From the NCBI GenBank assembly GCA_027574665.1, contig CM050690.1, positions 40,787,665 to 40,851,664 on the forward strand: a stretch of 64,000 bases of DNA. The letters are read 5' to 3'. Of this stretch, positions 54,259 to 64,000 are shown one piece after another (the stretch's first letter is position 1; every line of letters starts with the position of its first letter). The notes beneath the pieces are model-generated. The model searched no databases, was not told the origin of the DNA, and saw nothing but the letters and a program-made list of their open reading frames with translations. Source of the stretch: Rhynochetos jubatus (lineage: Eukaryota; Chordata; Aves; Eurypygiformes; Rhynochetidae). Made by a program: the position numbers and the translations under genes.

Positions 54259-55041
54259 CAAAGTCTTCCTTTTGAAGACCAGATGGAACACCAGGCAAGT
54301 TAATAATGGTTGAAATTTACATAGGACTGTCAATTTATAGAGCAGAAATTGTAATTAATTCCAATGCATTAATCAAAGTAAAAGAGGAATTAATCAGACA
54401 GCTGAATGGTTTTTTCAGTGACCTCTTTCCTTTTACTCCACACAAAGCCTTATTTTATAAAGGATTTCACTATTATTTAATGTTCTACATCACGTGCTAC
54501 TGATAGGGCAGAAGCAAATTATAATGGTAGGAGTGTTTTTGACATCAAAAGTGTCTTCAGTGTGAGAGGAGACCCATGCTCCAACACTAAGTCAAGACAC
54601 AGGCATCTTCATGAAAACAGATGCATGTCTTTCCCAGATAATCGGCTGCAACTCACAGGATAAAAATATATTCATAAAGTTGGTGTGGGGAAAGGACACT
54701 TTTATGCTGAAGGTGGTGGACTGGGCACAAAATCTGCAGGAGTGCCAGAGTCCCATTTTCAAATATAACTTTCAATGGACAAGTTATTTGAAGGTTAAGT
54801 ACTTCTAAGGATCTTTGTTTTAATGGGCATCTGTACATTTAAAACACTATCCCCATCTAGAAAATCCTTATGAGCACTTTAACTACCTTTGAATTCAAAG
54901 CAAATCAGAAAATTTTGAAAAATTCAGGTAAGTGCTATTCACATGACAAAGGAACAAAGTATTCTAAATTTTGGATACTTATTTATTTAGAAAATGGCAC
55001 TCTGAAGATCCTGAGCGCTGCACACCTGGCTGTTTTGCCTG

Positions 55042-55140
55042 CTTCCCCAGCTTGTAAAAACAAGGCCAGAAGACAGGAGCATTGCAAAACCTTCCCCAGC
55101 TTGTAAAAACAAGGCCAGAAGACAGGAGCATTGCAAAACC
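55042..55140. repeat. Perfect 49-bp tandem duplication
   Basis: A 49-base unit starting CTTCCCCAGCTTGTAAAAAC occupies 55042-55090 and is repeated without one mismatch at 55091-55139. The match extends one more base. The unit is not simple sequence. The absence of differences points to a very recent duplication, possibly polymorphic, or an assembly artefact. Confidence 0.95.
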
Positions 55141-58100
55141 ATGTATGTGCATAGCCATCTACCAATGCTCCAATACCCTCAATATACACAGATACCTACA
55201 TAAACAGATAAAAGAAAACATGTATCTGAAATTTATAAACATGTTTTGTTTTAAGTGAAATTCACAGGTGAGGTTTATTTCAAAGCAGCCATGACGAAGA
55301 AGGTCCTTATGACCTGCTCAAAGACATCTCATTTGTAACAGGAGGGTACACATAAAAAATTCTGGCTTAAGCTACAGGTTATTAAAGCTGATTGAAAGTA
55401 AAAATGAGACAAACAAACATGATGCTGTTTATAACCTACAAACCAGTGAACCGCAGAGCAAAACACCAAAACTTAAGCTGTGCTTTCTTTCTCCAGATTC
55501 ATCTTTAGAAGGACTGAGAACACTTAACATTAGAGACAGTCCTCCAGAGGACATGTAAAAACAATAGTTTTTAATATTCCCCCCTGTGTACTTTTGAATA
55601 ACCAATCATTTCCATGTTCCGTACACCATTTCTAGAACCAGTAATTTTAAGATGCACAGTGCTATAATTGCTTTAAAACAGCTTTTGCACGTATTACTGA
55701 CTATAATTTTACAAGACTGGAAGACTCCAGTCTTCAGAGGTATCTAAAGTGAAAAATGGTTAATAATGACTAATTACACAACAATCTTTAAGGCATAGGA
55801 AACACAAAAAGAATATAAACCTTTTTTTTAAATTAATTTATGACATTCGAAGGTCACTCAAACTTCAGCTGTTCTCAATCCAGTTACAGTAAAACGTATT
55901 ACGAGAAATATAGAGATCAGCAGATGCGAATTAGCAGAAGACCTCTCATCAAAGTTTTAACATATTTATTATACATTATAAACCCAGCATTTTTAATTTC
56001 AAATTGAAACATTGTACATCTCGTCTCCCTTGCCCTCAGTGCTTGGCTCGTGAGAACAAACACTGTTCAAAACAATTTTTATTTGGATTATGAATTATAA
56101 ATAATTGTGAATGGCAGTTTCCATTTAAAGTTCTAGACTGTTCTGAAGTTACAAATAAAATACCAAGTGATTAAGAATCATTTTCTTTATTTTTAAATCC
56201 ATGTTATTCCATTAACTCAGGATCGAATTGTGCCTGCTGTTATCATAGAACTGTATCTCCTGTTTAGAAGGAATAAAACTAAAGGAAGGAGACCTTATGT
56301 GAAATAATGCTTTTTTTAAAGTATCAGACTAGCAGGCTGGCAATGTAAGCATTGAGTTTGTAATAGCAATGCATCAGACAAAATAACAAGACCATGTACT
56401 TTACACAATATGCCTAGGAAAAAAAAAAAAAGTCAAAATTAACATTTGACTGTTAGGTTCTCCCTTCAGGAAATCCTCCAACTAAAAAGAATGTTAGCAG
56501 GTAGTAAATTTACCTAAGGGCAACATATATAAAAAGATGAAAAAGAACAAGAGAAGGAATAATGAATGGACTTCAGAAGAATGAAAGATTAACTCTAGTA
56601 TAAGAAAGTGCTTAGATGGGAATCTGAAGACTAAGAATTTCATTTATGGTACAGAATTTGGCTGAAGTGTAGTTCAGGCAAAAGTAACTGGTGTGAAAAC
56701 AAAACTCTGTAGAGTGGAGTTCCTTATGCTTAACAGATAACCTCTAGAACGCCTGTCATTACTGCCTTGCTTCCACCAGAAAACAAACATATGTCAATTA
56801 CTTTTCATTTTCGGAAGCAGGTTTCAGGATACTTATTACAGATTTAAGGGTGCTGTATTTGGGGAAGAAAGGATTAAAATTAATTTCCCCCATACATTTT
56901 AGCACTTGAAAACCCATTCTGGCTGCCCTGACCCATAGTCCAAACTGTCTAGTGGCAACATCAGTGAAGGATGCAAATACGGCAGCTTCTCAGGCATCAG
57001 AAAAAACCCTCAAGGGAAACAGCATTCAGCAAAATTGCACTTTTGCAGCTGTTTGGCACTTCTCTAATGATCTATTCTCCTTGTATCTCATTTCGACACT
57101 AAACTTTTTGTTGGGTTCCATTCAAGCGTGGCATGCACAATTTAAATGTGCCAAAAAGCAGGTCAGTCCTGTTACAACTTTTTTTTTTTCCCCAACGAAA
57201 GCTGACTCGGTGCCACACACGGGGCCTAACTCTATCCCCTTCGCTTCAATAACAATTACTTTACCCCGTAGGTCTCAGAGGATAGCCCAAGGGAATGAAG
57301 CTCTAAATAAAAGGCTAGATTCTCTGCAAGAGGTAATGACATGACTTCCTACAAGAAAATTGAAAAGGGAGCATTGAAATTGACAGAGACTGAAGGGAAA
57401 GTGCTTCTACTGGAAACCACAGCGGATGGGCATAAAACAATTGCCATGGAAATTATTACAAAGTGTAAGGGTTTCAATAATAACATTGATCTTCTGGAAA
57501 CCGATAAATTAAGACCCACGTGTTTGTTGGTATGATCAGGTAGAAAGCATCCTGAGAATTTTACAGCAAAGGAGGTACTGCAGCCTTGCCTACTCAGAAA
57601 TTACTCTGGACCATGCAAGCAAATTACCACTTAACAAAATGAAGGCAATGCAGATTTTTATAGGCCAGTGTTTACATGCAAAGACCATTCTCGCTGTCTG
57701 TTGCACAAAGTCAAGCAGAGCTGCGTGCAAAATGTAAAGGAAAAACAACCCCTGCCCCAGAGAAGTTGTACTATAAGCTACAGGGCACACAGTGCCGATA
57801 CGCTGTACCCCTTCTCATCTTCTTACACAGCCTCGATACAAAAAGAACACTGCACTTTCTCGTGCAGTGTATATTCTAGACAGGGATGAAAGAAAAAGGG
57901 GCAGGTAGTAACCGTTGAAGTCCATGTTAAAATGCTTCAACTGGGAGCACGAAAATCTGCTTAGAGCGAGCACAACGTATCACCGCTGATGAGAGAACTA
58001 AACAGCAGCAGTCACAACAGAAAAGTCAGGATGCCGTTTTATTAAAAAAAAATGGCAGTGTCTCATCACACACTCAGTCTTCTTGAGGAGAAACGAGAGC

Positions 58101-59035
58101 AAAACCTCATCAGAACCCAGGTGAAATGCCAAGTGAAAGTACAAGTTGCCTGTATCTGAATGATGTTGCTTCTGGTCTACTGGAGTGACATCTTAGAACC
58201 AGAAAAGATGTTAGAAGCGCTGAAGTACAGAATTCCGTTCTCACAACCAAATCCATAGAAGAAAATCAATTTTAAAAAGCATATTCTTTCCTATTGTTAA
58301 GGGACTCCTACAGATGGATAGAATATCCTATATAAGCAAACCAAAATTTATAAATAAACGTTACCTAAACACTGATCTTCCCTGTCTGAAATCTAACGCA
58401 TTAGTTATTGGTGTATGTGAATGACAGCAATTTAAGGAGGGGAGAGTAGCACACATTAATTTATCAAACTACTACATAGGAAAATCTGAAGCAACTTCAC
58501 AGGGAAGGTAAATGTGAGATCTGAAAAACTCTCCTGTTCTTCTGGAACGCTGCCCATAGAATACCCAGCGTAAGTAGCTAGCGTAATTGTTTGCCAACGT
58601 AGTAGAAACAGTGAGTTTACCGCAAATTAAAATTCCTTTTTTTCATTGGTTTTAAAGAGTGTTCTATTAACTAAGAACAACTACTGATGGAATAGCAGAG
58701 AATGGGAGGTGATTATGACAAACAATGCCAAAGCATGACCATTATAAAGAAGGTAAACTGGGAATATTTATTAGCATGTAACATTAAAAGAAGAAGCAGA
58801 AACCATCTTAAAAACAAACACAGAAAATAATTTTTTCAGGAAGTGTGTAGTTAAGGTGCAAAAGTCCTTTCCACAAGTCATGTGAGTGCTTCACTTCACA
58901 TTCTTTCAGAAAGCAGTGGGCCAATAAACGACTGTTGAATGCAAATATATGAATTTTGTTTTGGGAGGTCCTTGAACTAAAATGGTGGAGGCTCAGAGAA
59001 ATTCAGGAGATATTTTGGCCCTGTTTCTTATACTC

Positions 59036-59058
59036 TTTTTTTTTTTTTTTTTTTTTTT
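59036..59058. repeat. Poly-T run (23 T)
   Basis: Homopolymer of 23 T. It could mark the poly-A tail of a minus-strand retrocopy lying to its right, but the sequence at 59059-59200 shows nothing I recognise. Confidence 0.9.
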
Positions 59059-59531
59059 ACTTTCCCCTTCCCAACCTGTTTTTAAGCAGGGACATCCGGA
59101 TTTACTGCTATTCTATGTGCCTTCTAGGCATTAAATGTTTACTCAGTCGCACAGTCCACCTCCCATAGGAGACTTTGCAGCAAGTCTCACATGGAATAAA
59201 TGCAGAACAAATCAAGCATCTAGGATAGTGACCTTTGCCAACGTACAGACAAACATCACATTTTGACTTGTAGGAGACTCACTGCTCAAAACACAGTTTT
59301 GTGGTCTTTGCAAGCATTTGTAAAAACTTCAGAATTTAAACTTCAACTTGTAATCTTTAACTTGTGGAATATTAAAGTAATTTATAAATAAAGTTATTCC
59401 TCTGAGAATGGGAAACTGGATGGAAAGAAAATCTGGCACTACAGGCAATAGCACCAGCAGGATGCTTTGCTTTCTAATCTCTCCCTTCAGTATTTATCAA
59501 TCATGATATGATCAGGAAGAGGGGAACTTAC

Positions 59532-59571
59532 AAATGGGTGCTGGTATTGGAAAAGGACACGCAATCTGCCT
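59532..59571 (-). CDS. Putative small coding exon, inferred minus-strand gene (40 bp)
   Basis: On the minus strand a near-ideal acceptor (TTTTTTTTCTGTTCAG) is followed by 40 open bases and the donor GTAAGTT. Starting in phase 0, as required after the exon at 60111-60214, it encodes RQIACPFPIPAPI plus one base and so ends in phase 1. The two splice sites are stronger than most seen here, but 40 bp is too short for codon composition to help, and such a pair can arise by chance in 64 kb. The product is unidentified. Confidence 0.3.
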
Positions 59572-60110
59572 CTGAACAGAAAAAAAAGTCAGAACCAAAA
59601 TAAAGTTTTCAGGCATTAAATGGAAATTTAAATTGCACGTTTGCCCCACAGGTGGAATGGGTGGCTAGTTCCTCCTGGTCTTTACTTTAAAACTGCACTT
59701 GCAAAGATCATGATGTGGAAGCAATCCAAAGAAATCTACACCTAAGTTGTATCCAGGTTCCAGGAGGATAAATAAATGGTTCCATGGATATTACCTTTTT
59801 AAAAGCCATAAAAGACTCAATCCTTTGCAGGTAAACATACAGGCTGTGTAACCCTATTATTCAGGTTTACAAAACAGTTCCACATTCACCCTCATTCCGT
59901 TACTGTAGCATCCTCCCCTGCCCTCTCCATTTTCTCCCTACACCCTAATTTCTTACCACCTTTTTGCTACCAACAGGAAAAGACCATAATGAAGGGAGAG
60001 TTAAAGAGGACTTGAAATTGGATGCTGCTGCAATGGGCAAGTATTCATTAAAAATGAGTGCCCTGTGTCAAGCATATATGTCCAGGAACACCTACAGTAA
60101 TAGACCTTAC
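59572..60110 (-). other. Putative intron
   Basis: About 0.54 kb between two candidate exons, from donor GTAAGG (revcomp of 60105-60110) to the T-rich acceptor at 59572. No repeat or RNA gene seen. Confidence 0.3.
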
Positions 60111-60214
60111 CAATCCTAAGAATTTATGCTTTTCACAGTCCAGTATGAATGTTGGAACTTGTGACTTTAGGATTCGAGCAGCACACCTCACTAGAACATC
60201 AATCAATTCAGTAA
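60111..60214 (-). CDS. Putative internal coding exon, unidentified protein (104 bp)
   Basis: Minus strand: a strong acceptor (TTTTGTCTTGCTTTTTTCAG), then 104 open bases, then TTG|GTAAGG. Beginning with two bases of a split codon (phase 1) and ending in phase 0, it encodes (V)TELIDVLVRCAARILK followed by SQVPTFILDCEKHKFLGL. That sequence is amphipathic and looks like genuine protein. The G left over from the candidate exon at 63648 would complete the first codon as valine. A second acceptor at 60259/60260 (ATTTTGCAG) would lengthen the exon to 149 bp in the same frame. The extra residues read as a translated pyrimidine tract (GFVLLFS), so I prefer the shorter form. The family is not recognised. 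Confidence 0.48.
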
Positions 60215-63200
60215 CTGAAAAAAGCAAGACAAAACCTTCAAAGTTTTTCATTATGATTCCTGCAAAATAACAATGTAAAAAAGAAAATTTGAAGATAACG
60301 TACGTGAATTTATGAGTCACAGTTTACACATGCCTCCCCATCCCCCACCACCCTTCAAAAAAACCCACCCAAAATGAATTAGTGGCAAATTGGCAGAATT
60401 TGGTAAAAAAACGGTTAACTTTTAATCCTTTCAAAACTCATCCTGTTAGAACTTCACTTCAGTGGTATAACACTTGGCAAGCTACCCCAGCCTATTTCTT
60501 CAGCACAGGACAACTGTAGCATTAATGGAACAGCCTGGGTTTTTATGCCTAGTTTTGTATTCTGAAAGGTTTACTGTGTTTTTCTTAATCCTTAAGTTGC
60601 ATATTCATTGCTATATTTTCGTCTAACTGCTGTCACTTATATTGTCATGCAGAAGGGCAAATCAGGGTCAGTTTATGTAAGCGGCATCAATCTGAAAAAC
60701 TTCATCAGTCTTTATTTCAAGGCATTATGCAAAGAAAGCTGACATTAAGAGAGCCTTAACTGACAGCAAATGAAATCAATCAGCAAATCACTAAGCCATA
60801 ATAAACTCGCTCAAGTTGTAGATAACCCTTCCTCTTCCAGGTCTTTAACCAAAAGGCCCACCAAATGCAGTATCTGGGTAGAAACATCTCCCTCGATTCT
60901 TTCTGAAAATTATTCCACTAATATAGTGGATTATTTAATTTTTTTTCTAGATCTGTAAGCTATCAATAAGAATAACAGACAGATATGCTTTATAATAATG
61001 GAATACAAAGCAGTAAAGTGAAAATAAACTAAACAAAGGATTCAGCATTTAAATAGGTTTCTTTTTTTAGTTCAAATGTAATTAAGAATAGAAAATAGTT
61101 TGATGCTGTTTCTGCTACTAAGATATTTGTGTAATAAAGTTTATTGCTTTATTATTCCTATTGCTCAGACTCATTTGCTCAGCATTTCTTCTTACTTTTT
61201 GAAATTAAAAGAAACAGTACTAAAAAAGTAAAGCTCCAGACAATTCCTAATCTATCAGAGTATTCACTTCATGAATTCATTTTGCAACCCATATGATTAC
61301 CAACAGTTTAACAGCTATGCTTCTGAATGGACTTATCTGTGTTGCAACAGTACGCACTGCAAGCAGCATCAAACAAAAAAATACAGCCACATCCAAGCTA
61401 CGCAGTGGTTATCTGGTAAAATTATACACTTTCTGATGATACTCTGCACAGATAATCCCATGCAGTTCTGAAAGGTAGAATCTCTGGAGTAAGCAAAATT
61501 GCATAACAAACAAGGTGCTGTGAAAACTATTTTGTTTTTTTCCTATTATTGAACAATGCTTTGTTTTTGCAGTTTAGGAGCCTGCCCTTATTCACTGAGG
61601 CAGCTTTGAGTACATATTGAGATCACCATGTCACTGGAGTAACTTTTCTCATAAAAGAACAGCGACTAGGAGTCAATAAAGACGATTCCTGTTGTGTCTT
61701 TACAAGATGCAGCAACCTGATAACCAGCTTGAAAAAAAAAACCAAACCAAAACAGCCCAGAAGCAAAACTAAGTAAATAAATTTGGTGAACCAAGATCAC
61801 ATTTTACACACTTCTTACACAGCTTTCTTGCATATCAATACAGATAATTCATAAAACACTGCCCCCATGCAAATGTATGAGAAAGTGGACAAAGGCAGAT
61901 AGTTACATGATTGCTTGACAGGGTCAAGAAAGACAATTTTCCATTAAGAAAGGTTACTGAAAGGTTAAAAGATTATATACTAACTTTGACATTCAAGATA
62001 ATCAGCCACAGGTCTTAACTGAAAGTTTTAACAAAAATAATAGTGCTTATGAAAGAGGCTGGACAAGAGTTAGTAGTTTCACAGACATAAAGAGACAGTT
62101 TCCAGTAACAGATGAATTGGTGATTACAGATACTGACTTTGATACTTACGGTCCCACAGTGCCAAAGACTTAATAAGGTTGGGGTGCAATCAATGTACCA
62201 GCTAACTACAAAGACTTCTGTGAAGGGTTCATATAGTCTCCATTTATTAGAATGAAGGCAAGGAAAGAAAATAGTGCAAGGGTGGCTGAGAAAGCGAGGG
62301 AAAGAGGCTAATGATAAGGAGGGGGGAAATGAGGAAAGGACAGAGAGCAATAAAAAGCCTGTAGAGGACAGAGAGGAAAAGACAGCTAAAAGAAATGCTG
62401 AGGAGAGGAAGTTGAGAACACAAGTTAACCTGCAGGAAGGAGAATGGGCGTGAAACTCAAATTATAAAAGGCGAAGTACCAACATCATTAGCATGTTGAA
62501 GATGCCTCACTTTTGATGCTTTATACTGTGTTTTGCTAACATACATTAAGTTTTAAAGAAATTATAGTTAAATTATGCTAAAATGGCTTCTAAATATTTC
62601 TTGTCATGATACAACCTATCTGGACACACAACTGCAGACACCAGCTGAACACATTCAAGGAATTTAGAGTTCTTCACACTACATTTCTTCAGTCTGGTTA
62701 TTCAGATTTTACTTAGTTGTTAATTATTGTTTCTCAAGCCCTGCACCAACTTTATTTTTGTCAAACAAGTTTGCAAAAGGTCAGGGTTGCAAGAGGTGAC
62801 ATCTCTCTCACTCTAATGAGATTAAAACATTTACTTATTTATATTTCAACTCAAGGTGCAAGTGCAAAGTATCATTATATTAATAATCACTTCTCTCTTT
62901 AAACAGTATACTGGAAGGCAGGCTCATGGTCAGTCCAGAAGCAGCACACTGTGACACTATGTAGGAAATTAGTGGAGAGGAGAGGAGAGGAGAGGAGAGG
63001 AGAGGAGAGGAGAGGAGAGGAGAGGAGAGGAGAGGAGAGGAGAGGAGAGGAGAGGAGAGGAGAGGAGAGGAGAGGAGAGGAGAGGAGAGGAGAGGAGAGG
63101 AGAGGAGAGGAGAGGAGAGGAGAGGAGAGAGGAGAGGAGAGGAGAGGAGAGGAGAGGAGAGGAGAGGAGAGGAGAACAGGTGCTGTTGATAGCAGTTGCT

Positions 63201-63647
63201 GAACTCCTGGAGAACAAGGACTGAGTTTCACCCAACAAGAAGTAGCAGTCCAGTGTCAGAGGAGGCAGCATTCCAGACTCTCTATGGAAATGGATGGTTC
63301 CTCCGTGGGTGAAATGGTGGAAATAAAAAGAAAACACTAGGAGTCTGTGCATGTTGGATGGGCGTATATATAACTGCATTATCTTCAAGACTCTCTTACA
63401 TAGGTTTCCCCTCTCTGAAGTATTAAGAGAAACCCCATCCCCAATTACTTGTTCTTTTAACAGCCATGCCTTTAAAAATAAATTAATAAAAAGGCTGCAA
63501 AACAGAAGTACAATATTTAAAATACTAATCATTCAGTTTTCAAGCTGCTTGATTCACCCCATTAAGTCCTCATACCAGAAGTGATTTATGTTTGAAAGAC
63601 TTGGCCTGTGTAAAGGATAAAATCTAGTGGCAGAATTATAAAGTTAC
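60215..63647 (-). other. Putative intron
   Basis: About 3.4 kb between the 63.65-kb and 60.1-kb candidates. It contains the (GGAGA)n tract. A strong donor-like site on the minus strand (GGGACC|GTAAGT, near 62151) has no exon that fits in phase, so I did not annotate one. Confidence 0.28.
62974..63175 (+). repeat. (GGAGA)n pentanucleotide array, about 40 copies
   Basis: About 202 bases of pure purine on the + strand, as perfect GGAGA units with a single phase slip near 63128, where one unit differs in length. A homopurine/homopyrimidine mirror-repeat tract like this can form triplex (H-DNA). Because a 5-base unit read in threes gives the 15-base cycle TCT CCT CTC CTC TCC or its complement, no frame on either strand meets a stop. 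That explains the long repetitive ORFs overlapping it. Confidence 0.97.
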
Positions 63648-63690
63648 CTTTGAAATCACTTGCTTCCTCAATTTGGTAAGAATTTTTTTG
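63648..63690 (-). CDS. Putative small coding exon, inferred minus-strand gene (43 bp)
   Basis: Minus strand: acceptor GTGTTTACTTGTCAG, then 43 open bases encoding QKNSYQIEEASDFK plus one base, then the donor GTAACT after AAAG. It runs from phase 0 to phase 1, which is what the exon at 60111-60214 needs. The joined reading is ...ASDFK-V-TELID.... The acceptor is good and the donor fair. It is short, and support comes mainly from the phase match. The protein is unidentified, and earlier exons would lie beyond the right edge of the window. Confidence 0.32.
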
Positions 63691-64000
63691 CTGACAAGTA
63701 AACACGGCAATGAGAAACAGTTTATTATTTTGAGAAAAAATTATCAGCACTATTAGTCATATCTTTTACCTTCTAATCTGTCAAGCATAAATTTGAAGTT
63801 AATGAACAAGTGAAAAAAAAAATTAAGAAGCTCCTTACACTTTATAAACTACGTTTATGTTTGCCCAATTAATTAGAAAAAGTGGACCTACAACACAATC
63901 AGATAATGCATGACTAATTCATACATGAATACATAATTTACGTAAAATAAATGGTAAGAACCTACTCCTTCATAAATTTATGATTATACGCTAACACTGA
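63691..64000. other. Right end of window, nothing recognised
   Basis: AT-rich sequence, presumably intron if the minus-strand gene is real. No repeat, RNA gene or exon seen. Confidence 0.4.

Noticed and set aside
54848-54926. + strand segment before AAATTCAG|GTAAGTGC, considered as an exon
   Set aside because: The acceptor side is poor, the peptide looks low in information, and no partner exons exist on this strand.
56952-57535. Two consecutive + strand ORFs (130 and 64 codons) overlapping at their stop and start
   Set aside because: I considered a decayed retroelement gene, but no motif, LTR, tail or catalytic residue could be recognised, and the overlap is easily chance.
59036-59200. Possible minus-strand processed pseudogene marked by the T23 run
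   Set aside because: The flanking sequence has no recognisable coding remnant and no target-site duplication that I could see.
62152-62226. Minus-strand exon candidate with the strong donor GGGACC|GTAAGT
   Set aside because: The only open frame does not fit the phases of the neighbouring candidates at 63.65 and 60.1 kb, and no good acceptor precedes it.
62899-63532. Minus-strand ORFs of 110 and 187 codons rich in L, S and P, and the + strand ORF rich in G, E and R
   Set aside because: They run through the (GGAGA)n array, which has no stop in any frame. They are translation artefacts of a microsatellite.

Overview
The window reads as nuclear DNA of a bird, or less likely another sauropsid reptile. 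The firm evidence is three stretches of CR1 LINE retrotransposon. They carry the CR1-type 3' tail (a conserved block ending in repeats of ATTCTGTG), recognisable pieces of the CR1 reverse-transcriptase ORF, and 5' truncation. Recognised mobile DNA is only about 3.2 kb of 64 kb, and no SINEs were seen. That low density fits a bird better than a turtle, crocodilian or mammal. Nothing bacterial, phage, plasmid or CRISPR-like is present. Long ORFs are scarce: the longest outside repeats is 151 codons, about what chance gives in AT-rich DNA of this size, so almost all are noise.

Layout. 1-16474 is noncoding, with low-complexity tracts, a 22-G run and a small CpG-rich patch near 11.3 kb. 16475-18258 is a decayed CR1 on the + strand. 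18259-25137 holds nothing I can name. 25138-26490 is an older CR1 split by a younger, 5'-truncated CR1 (25744-26050). 26491-50429 is AT-rich and noncoding as far as I can see. It contains several short inverted repeats (34.9, 37.0-37.2 and 42.1 kb) and a segment near 43-44.6 kb that looks like a conserved noncoding element. From about 50.4 kb to the right edge I infer part of a gene on the minus strand.

The inferred gene rests on five short open segments, each bounded by consensus-like splice sites. In 5'->3' order on the minus strand they are 63690-63648, 60214-60111, 59571-59532, 51430-51278 and 50469-50430. Where two look adjacent their reading phases agree. The best are the 153-bp exon at 51.3 kb, which encodes a 51-residue probably helical segment, and the 104-bp exon at 60.1 kb. 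I could not identify the protein. At least one exon must be missing between 59.5 and 51.4 kb, and neither the start nor the stop is in view. On this reading most of 50.4-64 kb is intron. It contains a CR1 tail, a perfect 49-bp tandem duplication and a roughly 200-bp (GGAGA)n purine tract.

I found no convincing new biological system. The items most worth checking are the minus-strand exon chain, the nested CR1, the 25-bp inverted repeat at 37.15 kb, the 13-bp-stem hairpin at 42.14 kb, the 49-bp tandem duplication and the purine tract.
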